From: Aquimonas sp044377145
GTDB lineage: Bacteria; Pseudomonadota; Gammaproteobacteria; Xanthomonadales; Xanthomonadaceae
Assembly: GCF_044377145.1 (NCBI RefSeq)
Contig: NZ_JBILJQ010000003.1
Location: 1 to 64,000 of the forward strand
DNA length: 64,000 nucleotides
Direction: 5' to 3'
The position numbers and the translations under genes were made by a program. Below are positions 27,736-39,700 of this stretch, one piece after another. Numbering within the stretch: the first letter of the stretch is position 1; every line of letters begins with the position of its first letter. The notes under the pieces are model-generated. The model did not search any database. It saw only the letters and a program-made list of their open reading frames with translations, and had not been told where the DNA came from.

Positions 27736-30700
27736 CGACCAGCAAAAGCGGGCGCTGCTCGCCCTGCATAGAGGAGTACAGAGTGAGCGAGAACACCCAT
27801 TCCCCACCCTCGACCTGCGGGTCCTCGGCCGCCTGCCAGCTTTCTACCGCGGTCTGCAGTGCTGCGGCGGTGGCCGATGTCAGCTCCTGGTTCGGATAGA
27901 GATAGACAGGAACCCCGGCCGCCAGGCTGTGGGCAGGGTTCTCCGGGGCGGTCGCCAGTTCATAGGCGTAGGACGCCGCCATCGTGATGCGCAGCGGTGT
28001 GTCGAACTCCATCGCGCCGGGGAAGAGGGTGTCGAAGGCGTATTGGAGAGCAGTCTCCACATAGTCCGGGCCGGTTTCGCCCTGCAGCGGCGTGCGCTCA
28101 CTGAAGACGTTCAGCGGGGTGACGATGCTGGCTGCACGCACACTTTCGGTCTGGAATACGAAGTCGGCTTTGGTTTCAGGCCCATCGGGGCCGAGCAGCT
28201 TCTGGTTCCGCTGCACGTAGACCGAGCCGGTGGCGTTCTGCCACAGCGCGACATTAAGCTCCCGCCAGATGAGGGTGAAGACCGGCCAGGTTGCGGGGAT
28301 GTGGATGTCGGCGGGAACCTGATAGCGCTCGGCGTCTTCGCCCTGGCCGCTGGGGGTCAGCAATACCGCCTGGCCATCGGGGCGCGCGCACAGAACTACC
28401 GGCCACTGGCCGTTGGGACCGGGCTGGGCGTTCAGCCGCGTCAGGGTCAGGTAGTCCAGCTCACGGCCCAGCGTCTGTGAATCGCGGTCGGTGACGCGCG
28501 CCCGGAAGTCGAAGGTGGCGTCCGCGACCGGCCCGCCCGCTTGTTCGCCCAGCGGGGTCTCGATGCGGTCGGGCCAGTAGTGGGCGACGTTTGCTGCCAG
28601 CGTTTTGAAGGTGGTCACGGCGTTCTTGACCGCCGGAGTCAGGTCACTGCCGGGCGTGTCCAGCCCGTCCAGGACCGACCAGAGCTGGTCGGCGACGGCG
28701 TCGTATTGCGCCAGCTCCGTGAAGAGGTCGCGGTCTCCCTCCGCGAACCGCGCGAACACGCCGGTCGCCAGGTTGTACTGAATGGAGAGCGTTACATCGT
28801 CCTGTTCGGCGTGCTCGTGGCTGTAGGTGAAGCTGTGGTCCCACAGCGGCATGACCGCCAGCGCCGTGGCGCCCTCGGCGCGCGTAGCGGCGAAGCTGCG
28901 CGCGCGCAGCTGCGGCGGATCAAAGGCGGCCGAGGGTGTGGCGGTCTGGCCCTGCACAATGGGCAGGGCGGGGAAGTTGCGCAGCGGGATCGGCACGGTG
29001 ACGACGCCCAGATCGGTATGCATGGCGGCGGGGCGGTCGTCGCCGGCCAGCTGCGGGGTGAAGCTGAGCCAGTTCGAGGCGACATAGCCGGCCGGCATTC
29101 CCTCGGCGGTGATCTCGTGCTCCATGTCGGAGAAGTCGTATTCGAGCGTCGCCGAGACATTGCGGTGGGTCGCCGGGTCGGACTCGGTCAGTAGCAGGGT
29201 GACGAAGGGCGAGCCCTCGGGCTCCAGCCAGCACTTGCCGGCGGTCATGGTCCATGACCTGTTCTCGCCCGCGCTCCCGACCACGGCAGCCCGGCCGAAA
29301 AAGTCGGCGGGCTTCAGGGTCGAGCCCGGATCCTGCCAGGGCGAGACCACGGTGCGGTCGAACTGCACCAGGGTCGACGCGCTCCACGCGCGCGACAGGC
29401 TTACGCCGAGCTGCTGCCTGAGCGTGGCGACCGCGGCGGTGAGCCCGGCCGCCTCGTTGGGGTCCTCAATGTCCAGCACAGCGCCGAGCCCGTCCGGAAT
29501 CACCTGGGTCAGCCGGGCCTTGCTGTCGATCACGCTCTGCAGAGACTCCCGCATGATTGGGTCGCGATAGATCGCCGCAGCGTTTTCGGCGTTGAGCAAG
29601 CGGTCCATGTCGGACAGGAAGCGTCCGGCCCAGGGCTCGACATCGATGCCTTGGAAGTTGGTGAGCGAGCCGGTCGGCGAGAGGCTTCCGTCCTCTTGCA
29701 TCGTCTTGATCACCACCTGATCGCGGGTCACCAGTCGGTGGTACAGCGGCGTCAGCGCGAAATAGCGCGGCTGCGGGTCTGCCTGGCCGGGCACGGTCGT
29801 GCCGCCCTCAATGGTCACAGAAGCGATGCCGTCCGCGCCGAAATTCACCGCCCAGAGGTCTTGTGGCTTGTCTGGCGCGCGCCCGGTGGCGATGCGCAGA
29901 TCGGGCAGGGCGGCGCGCATGTCGGCGATAAACCGGTTGTAGGTCAGGCTGCCCTGGTCGTCCGAACCCGCACCCTTCAGCGGGGCAGGAATGGGCGAGA
30001 CGACCTGTTCGATCGGGCCACCGGTTCCCGGATTGAAGTCCGGATTGATCAACGCCTGCGGCCGGGCAAGCCGCAGCTCAACCGACAGCGGGAAGACCGG
30101 ACCGGGATAGGGGCCGCCCTGGCCCAGACTCGCTGTCATGACCGCGGGTGTCGGTGGGACCAGCGCCAGCGCGCCGGATTTGAACAGCGGCACGTCCTGG
30201 TTCTTGGTCGCGCCGGCGATCTCGCCCGCATCGGTCTGCACGCCCTGTTCGGCGAAGCGCACGATCAGGGCGTTGAAGGTGTCGCCCGCTAAAGTCTGGA
30301 CGCGAGCAACCCCGTTTGGTCCCCAGACGGTCAGGCCGGCGGCGATCAGGCCCGGCGCGCCAGCGTTGGCAAGCGCGAAGGCCGCAGCGCTGACCCCGTA
30401 GGCGGCCGGAATCTCGGCCGGTGCCAGATCGGAGACGAGCCTGGCCGGCGGGCAGAGCAGCAGCGCGCCCGGCTGCAGCACGTCCATCTCGGTGCCGATG
30501 GAGTCGACCAGATCGCCCATCGTGGCGCCCGCGGCCTCGGCCTGTACCTGCGCCAGTGCCCCGGCCAGCGACTGGCCAGCGGCGGGCGTGGTGATCTGGT
30601 AAGGATCGCCGGCGACCGTCACTGTCAGCTGCGTCCCGCCCCTCAGCACCTCCGGCATATCGGCGTTCGCGTTGGCCAGAGACAGCGCCGGGTCGTCGCC

Positions 30701-33700
30701 GGGCCAGTCGAAGCGCGCCGCGATGCTGTCCAGAGAATCTCCCGCCAGCACGGAGTAGGGACCCCGCAGGACGGTCGGGGCGTCCGGCCAGGCGACGACA
30801 CCGGGCACGGCAAGGCGGCTCTTGGCCGGCAGTGCCAGGCCTGGATTGGCCGCCAGCACCTGCTCGCCGGGACAGGCGTAGGCTTCGGCGAAATCGCGCA
30901 GCGTCTGGTCGGGTTCCGGCGTCACCCCGCTGCCGTTGCCGAACTCGCCAAGACTGATCAGCGCGCCGACATCGAACAGGTCGCGCCTATCGACGTTGAG
31001 TGGGGCGAGCTGGGCCTGCGTCAGCCCGCTGCCATTGCTGGTCAGCGTCTCGCCGGCGGCAGCGACCCAGACCCAGCTCTCAAGGCTCTGACTGGCCTGG
31101 AACATGCCCGGCTCGTCGGCGGCCAGCTCGCCGAGATCGGCCGGAGTGACGTTGACGCCGTGCTCGGCGAAGCGCTCGACGACCGCGTCGAAGCTGGTGA
31201 TTGCGGGCTCGGCGTTCGGGGCGGTGACGGTAACGGTGACCAGCGCGTCTTCGCTGACTTCGACGGCGAAGATGAAGCCTTCGGCTAGAGATTCGGCTGC
31301 GTGATTGTCGGTCGCCAGCATGCCGGGCGTGGTTCCGTTGGCTGCGGCGAGCGCGGCCAGCGTTGCGGTCCCGTTGCCGGTTGCCACGCTGCGGGCCGGA
31401 GACACCGCCAGCACTGCGCCGGCGCGCAGCGGCAGCGCGCCGTTGTTGGGGTCGGCGAGGATTGCCTCGGCGTCCGGCGTCGGCCAGCCGTCCGGGCGCG
31501 GCGTGTCGGCGATGCTCGTGGCGCTGTCCTGCTCGGCGACCACGGCGTAGGCGGGGACGGTCAGGCTCAGCGCGCCGAACAGGCTCGCCATCGGCATCTC
31601 GGCATTGGCGGCGGCGATCTCGGCGTAGCGCACATTCCAGGTCGAGACGATTTCACCCAGCGTCGTTCCCTCGGCTGGCAGAACGCTGTCGAACTCGGCC
31701 GCCGTCATCGCGTAGGCGTAGTTGGCCGCGACGAAGCTCCAGAGGGCCGCGCGCTCGATGTCCAGCGCGCCATCGTCGGAGTCGTGCAGCGTGGTGACCA
31801 GCTCGGCGGTCACCGTCTGGCCAAGCTGGTAGTAGGACTTGCCGTAGGTCTGCGCCTGGCGGTCGGCGATATCGGCCGCCGCGGCGCCGCGCTGAGAGGG
31901 CGAGGGCTGCACAGTCGAGGCGCGCGGGGTCAGTCTTACGACCAGCTCCGCCGCGCCGGCATCGGCCCGGACGTCATACACCGCGACCAGGGCCGGCCAT
32001 TCGCTGACCCCGATCAAGGGGTCGGTATAGCCGGTGGGCATGTCGGCTTTCCCCTGGCCCGCCGGTGGCGCCTCGGTGCGGTTGCCGAGGAGATCGCCCC
32101 AGCCGAGCATGGCTGTCGCGGTTGGCAGCGAGGCCGCGGTTCCGAAGCCGCGATAGGGATCGTCCGCCGCCGCGGGCAGGCCGCTGACGACTGGAAGCTG
32201 CGAGGCGGGCGCGAAGCGGTAGAGCGGCAGCACCTGGTCGAACCGCCAGAGCGGCTGCGGCTCGGTGGCGTCGCGCGGATCGGCCATCAGGCCACGGCGC
32301 ATCAGCCGCTCCTGCTCGGGCGCTGACGGCTCGTTTTCCTCGCAGGGAGCGGGTGGGGTCGGCATGCCAGAGGCCGGCATGACATAGGGGTAGTCACTGC
32401 TCTCCGGCACTCCGAAACTGAGCAGGCTGAAAAGCTGGCGCTGCAGGTCTTCGGGGGTCTCGGTCGCATCGGCGTCATGCGGTGCGTCGATGGCGAGCGA
32501 GAAGCCGTAACTGCCTGCCGGGAGCAGCGGCTGCACGATCACGTCCTCGCCGCAAAAATCCTCGACGAACAGCGCGCTGGCCGCCGCATCCAGCCCCGGG
32601 CCGATCAGGGCGCAGGTGTTGAAGGCCAGCAACTGCCGGCCTTCCGGCGCCAGACCCTGCTGGCTGCCAGCGATGACCAGGATCTCGATCAAGGCCAGGC
32701 CGTTGCTGTCGAAAGCGCTGGGGGGCAGGCCGGCGTCGACGCCGACAAAATAGCCCGCGCCCCCGACCACGCTGCCTTCCCAAAGCAGGGTGGAGAACTC
32801 CAGCAGCTGGTCCATCGAGGCGAAGTTGTTCGGAGGATCGCGGTCTCCATCCTCATCGACGGCCACGCGCGCTGCCGATTGCGGCGGCTGGGGAAGCGTC
32901 TCGGTCGAAAGGTTGGTCTGGATCAGATAGACGCCGGAGGCCGGCCCGTTCAGCACCGTGACGCCCTGCGGATTGCCGGCGTCCGGCGCGGGCCCGACCA
33001 GCAGATAGGAGACGGTGTCGGTCGTATCCGCCGTGGACAGCCACTGGCGCAGCGCCAGCAACACGGCGCGGTCAGCCTCGTCGACACCGTAGAGCACGAA
33101 GAGATTCAGGCTGTCGCCGACCTGCTTGATCCGCACCGGTACGGTGCTGGCCCAGGTCGCATTGGTGACGGCGCTGGCCTTGCGCCCGGCCGGCTGCTCC
33201 TGCTTGGTGGCCAGGATCTCGTAGGGATTGGCGACCCTGGCGGCGGCGCGGGCCTGCAGGTCGGACGGAAAGGGCCATAGGCTCGGCTGTGCGCTCAGCG
33301 GCGGCTGGTCAGAGCCCGGGATAGGCAGTGCGATCGGGGTCTGCAACTCGATCCGGTGCTCCAGCCCGTAGGCGCGCGGCGACTGGCCGGCGACGGGCAA
33401 TGCAGCCGGCTGCTTGGCGACCGGGATGTCGTAACTGGTCGTGGGACCCATCGCGACGATCTGGGCGTTGCTGTAGCTGTAGTTCAGCGTGTTCGCCTCT
33501 GCGGCCAGCACCACCATGCCGGCGGGTGCCGGACGGGAGGCAAGGCCTGGATTGCGCGCCGCGAAGCCCTCGCCGTGGCGGGCGAACAGCGTCTCAAGCT
33601 CGCCGCCGCCGCTGACCTCGGTGCTGGCCAGCGTCACCCAGCCGGAGTTGGAGGTGACGGTGACGGTCAGGGCGGTGTCGTCGCCATGATCGGGGTCGGT

Positions 33701-36700
33701 GTTGATGGTCAGGTCTAGCTGCTGGCCGGTGAGGTCGTAGAGCGGCGAGTCGGCCAGCGGGTCCGGCACGGTGTGGCCGTCCTCGACCTTGAGGTCCGGC
33801 AGGCGTAGCCCGGCCATCATCCAGCGCGAGGCCTGATTGACCACGCTTGCCAGGCCAGAGCCGCCCAGCACCCCGGCCACCAGATCGGCGACGGTTGAGA
33901 CCGGCAGCAGCGTCGCCGTCAGCACGCTGCCCTCGGCATAGAGGCCGGCGATGTGCTGCAGCCGCTCGGCGGCGTCGGCGACCGGCATGCCATAGGTGTC
34001 GGTCAGCACCTTGAAGCTGAGATGCCCACCCTCTTCCGCCCTGGCCACCGCGTCAGGCACGGGAACCACCGCCAGGGTCGAAAGGAAGGTCGAAGGACCC
34101 GCCCAGCCGGCGATGGCGGTCCAGTCGTAATGCCAGACCCCGGCGCTCGCAGGCGGGGCCGCCGAGGTCCATGCGACATCGACGATCAGCCGCCGCGCCA
34201 GCGATTCCACGCTCTCGCCGGGGATCACCTGCATGCCCGTCCAGGCCGGCAGCTCATAGGTCCTCGCCGCCGGCGAGGTCACGGCGGCCAGAAAGGTCTG
34301 CCAGCTGTCCGCGCGGGGCGGGTTGCTGTCGGGATAGACCTGCTCCAGCGTCAGCATGGCGCCGATGCGGTTCAGCGTGTCCCCGGCGACGGTGGCGTAG
34401 TTCTCCGTGGTCTGGACATTGTTGAAGGCCGAGGGGACCCGCAGCGTCTGCTCGGGCGGCAGCTCCAGCGTGGTCGGAATCTGCTGGTCCGGATACATGG
34501 CGGCCAGCGCGTCGCGATTGAGGTCGAACACCGCCTGCGCGTACCAGTCAGCCGGGGATTCAGGGGTGAGCTCGAACCTGTCCTGCCGCACCGGCGGGAT
34601 CGGGCTGAGATCGGGCCGGGCGTATCGCACATAGGCGGTGGCGGCCGCGCGCAACGTGGTGGCTGGGCCGTCCGTCCAGGTCACCGCTGGATAGTCGAAG
34701 GCCGCGTTCGCCTTCAGGAGCAGGCTTGAGGCGCCCAGCCCGGTGTCGATCCCGCCACTGTCGAACAGGGTGGCGACGCTGGCGACGTTGAACAGCGCCG
34801 CGATCGAGGTGAGCGTCTCGCCGTCGGCGACCTGATGCAGCACGTCGCCGAGATCGAGCGTGGTCAGCGCGAACGGCGCGGCCGAATTGTCGTCGGCCAG
34901 CACTTCAGGGGCGATGCCCAGCTGGACCTGGATGATGGAGCCGACCGGGGCGGCGGCCAAGGTCGCCTCGATGTCCGGATTGAGGAACTCGATCTCGGCC
35001 GGTGTCGCGCCGAGTGCAAGTGCCACGCTGTCGACCGTGTCGCCGGAGCGCACGGCGTAGTCGACGGCAGCGGCGGGGAAGCTGTCCGCGAGCTGGGCCA
35101 ACGTCTGATCGGCGGCGACCGTTGCGGAGGCCTCGGCCATCAGACTCTGGGCTTCCTGCACCGCCGCCTTGGCGATCATCAGGCAGTAGTCACGGAAAAC
35201 AAAGGTCGGGAAGGATTCGTAGGCCGCCGGATCGTCGGTCTCGGGCCGCGGACCCGCCTGTCCTCCGACCGGCACATAGGCGCTCAGCAACTGGGAAACG
35301 CCCCATTCATACCAAGGCCCGACCGGATGGATGGTGGCGAAATCGGTGTCCCCGCCCGGGCTCGCCGTCCACGCCAGACCCGGGGGAATCGGCGCCACCA
35401 TGCCGCCCAGCGCCGTCGCCTCCGGGTCGTCGCCGCCCGGATCGCCGCCGATCTGAAGGTGCAGATTCTGCGTAAACAGCGTGTCTATCGCCGCCCAGGA
35501 GAAGCCGGCGTCGGCGGTGTCCGCATCGTTCATCACTGCGGCGAGTTCGTTGAGCTGCGCCGACGTCACTGGCGAACTGTTCCCGCTCGGCCCGTCAGGG
35601 ATCGAGTAGAGGCAGTAGCGCAGCATCAACTCGACCCACAGGTCGGAAGTGAGCGCGTCGGTATCCGCCTCGCCCCCGGCCAGCGGATTCATATGCGCCG
35701 AGCGGACCCGGGTCTGCCTCGCCGTCACTGCGTCCGGATCGACGCCGGAGTCGGCGGTCAGCACAAAGGCGGCGCGATAGGCCGGCTCAGTGTTGGCGGG
35801 CGCGTCCCCGGTCCAGGACACCGGCATGTTGCCGACCGAGATCATGGGCAGGAGGTGCAGCAACGCGGTCTGGGTCTGGCCGTCCGGGAACAGCCGCTGG
35901 TCCGGATTCCAGTTCCAGACCCCGGCGATGGGATCGTCCGCCTCGCCCAGGCTGAAGGCGCGCAGGCTTTTCGAATTGCGCAGCCAGGTCTGGCGCAGAG
36001 CTTGGCTGCGGCGGTGCGGGCGGCGACGCAGACGCAGAGCGGGCGTGAGACCCGAAGGTGAGCGCCGATTCGGGGCCAGCATCAGGCTTGCTTGCCGGGC
36101 GGCGGGCGGTCCCTGATCGGCGCCGACGATCCAGGGAGTCTGCGAGGCGCTGCCCAGGGTGAAGCTGAGGTCAAGCTGGACGTGGAAGGAGAAACTGACC
36201 CTGAAGAAGAGAATCTTCACCTTGGCCTCGGCACGCACCGAGACTTCCAGCAGCAGCACAGTCGGCTGGTAGCTTTCGAAGATTGCACTGACCTGGGCGT
36301 AGGCCTCCAACGTCACCGTGACCTTGACGATCTTGAAGTCGACGTAGCCATAGACCTTGCCGTGCAGGGCCGCCGTGCCCTGGGCACGGAAATAGGTGGC
36401 GGACGCCACCCCGGCGCTGCTCGGGTTGAAGAAGCCGAGCACGCCCTCAAAGATCACCTCGACCTGCACATAGGCGCCGCCGCCGAGAATCCCGGCGCGG
36501 ATTTCGCGCCCCACGCCCGCGGCCAGGCCGACGCCGAGCTCGATCACTGGCGAGAAGGTGCCGTTGGTGATGCGCGGCACGCGGCTGGAGGTCGTGCCGT
36601 TGAGCACGCCCAGATAGAAGCCGCCGCGGCCGATGAAGACATAGGCCTGCACCGAGAAGGAGCGGTCGAAATTGCGATCGTAGGGGAAGCCGAAATCGAC

Positions 36701-39700
36701 CTTGAAATTGCCGTTTGTGTAGATCTCCACCACGACGATGCCGAGGGTGAACGAGGCCACCCCGAGGGTGAAGGTGCGGAAAGCGTCCGGGATGCGAAGC
36801 TCCACCCGGAACATGCCGATGTCGTCGCTGATCTTCTTGTAGAGGATCTCGAAGCGCAGGCCGGCCAGCGGCCCCGCCTTCTCTCCGTTCAGACCGATGG
36901 AGAGGCCGTAGAGGATCGGATCGTTGAAGACGAAGCCGAAATCGATGGTGCCGGCCATCAGTCCAACATCGACCCCGATCAGCCACTGGCTGTCGGCCGA
37001 AAAGGTGATGGCGCCGCTCGTTCCGGGCAGGTTGTCCGGATTGTCGACCGGGGTCATGAACGTCTTCAGCATGTCCAGCGTGCCGGCGACCGTATCGGGC
37101 GGACTACTGATGCGGATACGCTGGCCGATGCCGAGATAGCGCAGGTCGATCAGCGCCCCGCCTGTGCCCGGAACGGCAGGCGGCGGGTCGTTTATCACGT
37201 CCCAAGCCAGCGCGTCGTCGCCCTCATAGGACTGGCCCAGGATCGAGCCTTCCAGGATCAGGTCGACCTTGCCCTGGCCGCCGCGGCTGTAGCGCACCCC
37301 GACCGACTTCAGCGTGCCGAAGCCGAGATCGATGTTCGCCTTGTAGATGAACTCCACCAGATTGTCGGTAGGGTCCAGCGTCAGCACAAAGGCCGAGAGC
37401 TCGACCCGTTTGAGGATGTCCCAGGGCGGGTCGAGCGAGAAGCCGAGCGTGGGGGCTGCCAGATTGACCAGGTATTCGAGCATGTCGCCGAGCGTCGTCC
37501 CGCCCAGCTGCAGGCTGATCGCCTGATGCCGGTTCGGGGCCTTGCCGCGCCATGAGGTGGTCGCCTGCAGCCAGAGGGTGTCGATCATGACCTTGAGCAG
37601 ATAGGTCGGTTCGTCGACGCCCACATCCATCGCCGCTTCGACGCTGATCTTGTTGATCGCGAACAGACCCGACAGCCGCCCCTGCGCCGAGGTTGCCGGG
37701 GGCTTGCGCGCAATGTCGACGCTGGCCGCGGCTGAGACCTTCAGCGGCGTGCCGAAGAGTGGCGTGCCGAACAGCTCCGGCGTCCAGCGCACCGAAATCG
37801 TGCCACCGAGCGCGTACTCGCCGGTCCCCGTGGCGCACTCGATGTCCAGGCGGTCGACCGTGAGATCCAGCGGCACGGAGCCGGGCGCGCTTTCAAGGCC
37901 CAGGAATTCCGCCACTAGATTGGTGAGGTTGATCGAAGTGCCCGGATAGAGATGGCCGGCGAACAGCCAGCCCCGCGGTGCTTCGGGGTCCTGCACCGGA
38001 TACTCGGCAGAGACGATCAAGCGCGGGGCTTCGTAATCGTCCGGCGCAGCCTCCTCAAGCGCGAACTCGCCGGCAATGCCGCCCGAGACCTGGCCGTCCA
38101 GCACCTTGATCCAGAACTCGGCCTGGTGCAGCGTGATGGTGATCACCACCAGGTCGATCGGCCAGCCGGCTGCTGGCTCTCCGCCATGGGTGAAGACGAT
38201 CTCGGTGTTGGCCGAATAGCTCTGGCCGAGCGGGTCTGCGGCGAAGCCGAGATCGGTAATCACCGCGTCGTAGCCGCCGGTGATCGAGGGGCCAGGGTTG
38301 CCGAAGAAATAGCTGAAGGCGCCGCCGATCGAAATCGTGTCGCCCCGGCGCATGTTCCCGGTGATGAACAGGTCGGGCAGGGTGACAGCGACATCGATAT
38401 CCACAGTGTCGGAAACCGCGCTGGCCTGCACCAGCTCGCTGCCTCCGCCGCCTCCCGGGGCTGGCAGGCGCGGCACCGCGGCGCCGTCGCCGCCGCTGCC
38501 GAAGCGGAAGCTGCCGAACACCGATCCCGAGATAGTGCTGGTATTGCGGTTGCCGGCGCTGGCAGCCGGATCGTCGATATTGGTCCAGCCCCAGACCCAG
38601 CGGGTGCCGACATCATGCAGCGTCACGAACGGGACCGGCGGGGTCCATTCGTTGTCGGAGCCGATGGTGACGACCAGATAGTTCAGGGTCGGGAAGGCGC
38701 TTTCGGTCGGCGAGGTGAAATAGAGCTCCACGCTGCGGAATCTGAACGTCTGCAACAGCGGGAAGTTGTCGGGCAGTGGCAGCGCCGGCACGCCGAAAAT
38801 GGTCGAAAGCTGCGCCATGCCGCGCACCACGGAGGCGTGCGCGGGATCAAAGATCGCAGTGAGGTGCCAGTCCCCGCCGGCGGTCAGCACCTGGGTGGTC
38901 AGGTTGGCGGCCAGCCCGGTCTGCGGGTCGCCGAGCGTGACGGTGCCGATCAGATTGGCGACCGAGAAGGCGGTGCGGCCCCAGTTGATCTCCTCCAGAT
39001 CGGTGCGGACCAGCAGCTCCATCCCCAGCTGCTTCAGGCTGAGCCCGCCCGGACCCTCAGCGATGCCGCTTTGCTGGCCGACCGCAATGCTGGCCGAACC
39101 CGCGGTGCGCGCGGTCAGCGTCATCACCGGCGGGGTCACCCAGTCCAGGGGCATGACCAAGGGACCGGACAGGGTCAGCGGCCAGGGGGCGAGATAGTCG
39201 GCGAAGGATCCGAAAGCGTCGTTCTCCGGCAGCAGGCCGGAAAGGGTGAGGCTCGCCTCCGGCAGGCTGTCGGCGCGGAACACCGGCGAGATCACCCGCA
39301 TGCCGATCAGAAAGGAGGGTCCGTAGACCAGCGACAGGTCGGTCGCGTCATGGCGCTGGCTGTCGGGAATCGCGTCGGGGTTGAAGAAGTCGGAGAAGGT
39401 CCAGTTGGAGGCGCGCAGCGCCAGCGAAAACTGGAACACGCCCTCGGCGCCGGACTGGGTGTAGAGCAGGGTCCCGGTCGCACCAAAGCGCATGCCGCGC
39501 GGATCGCCGGGCTGTCCGTAGTCGCCGTCGCCGATCAGGGTGACGGTGTTGGCGCCCTGCGTCAGAACCGCCCCGGTCAGCGTGTAGGGCCCGGTGAAGC
39601 CGAACAGCTCCAGCACGCCGCGCAGCCCAGGCAGGTCGGGACTGGCCGAGGCGGTCCAGAGGTTGATGTCCCCTCCGGCCAGCGCGGCGTACAGCGCGTT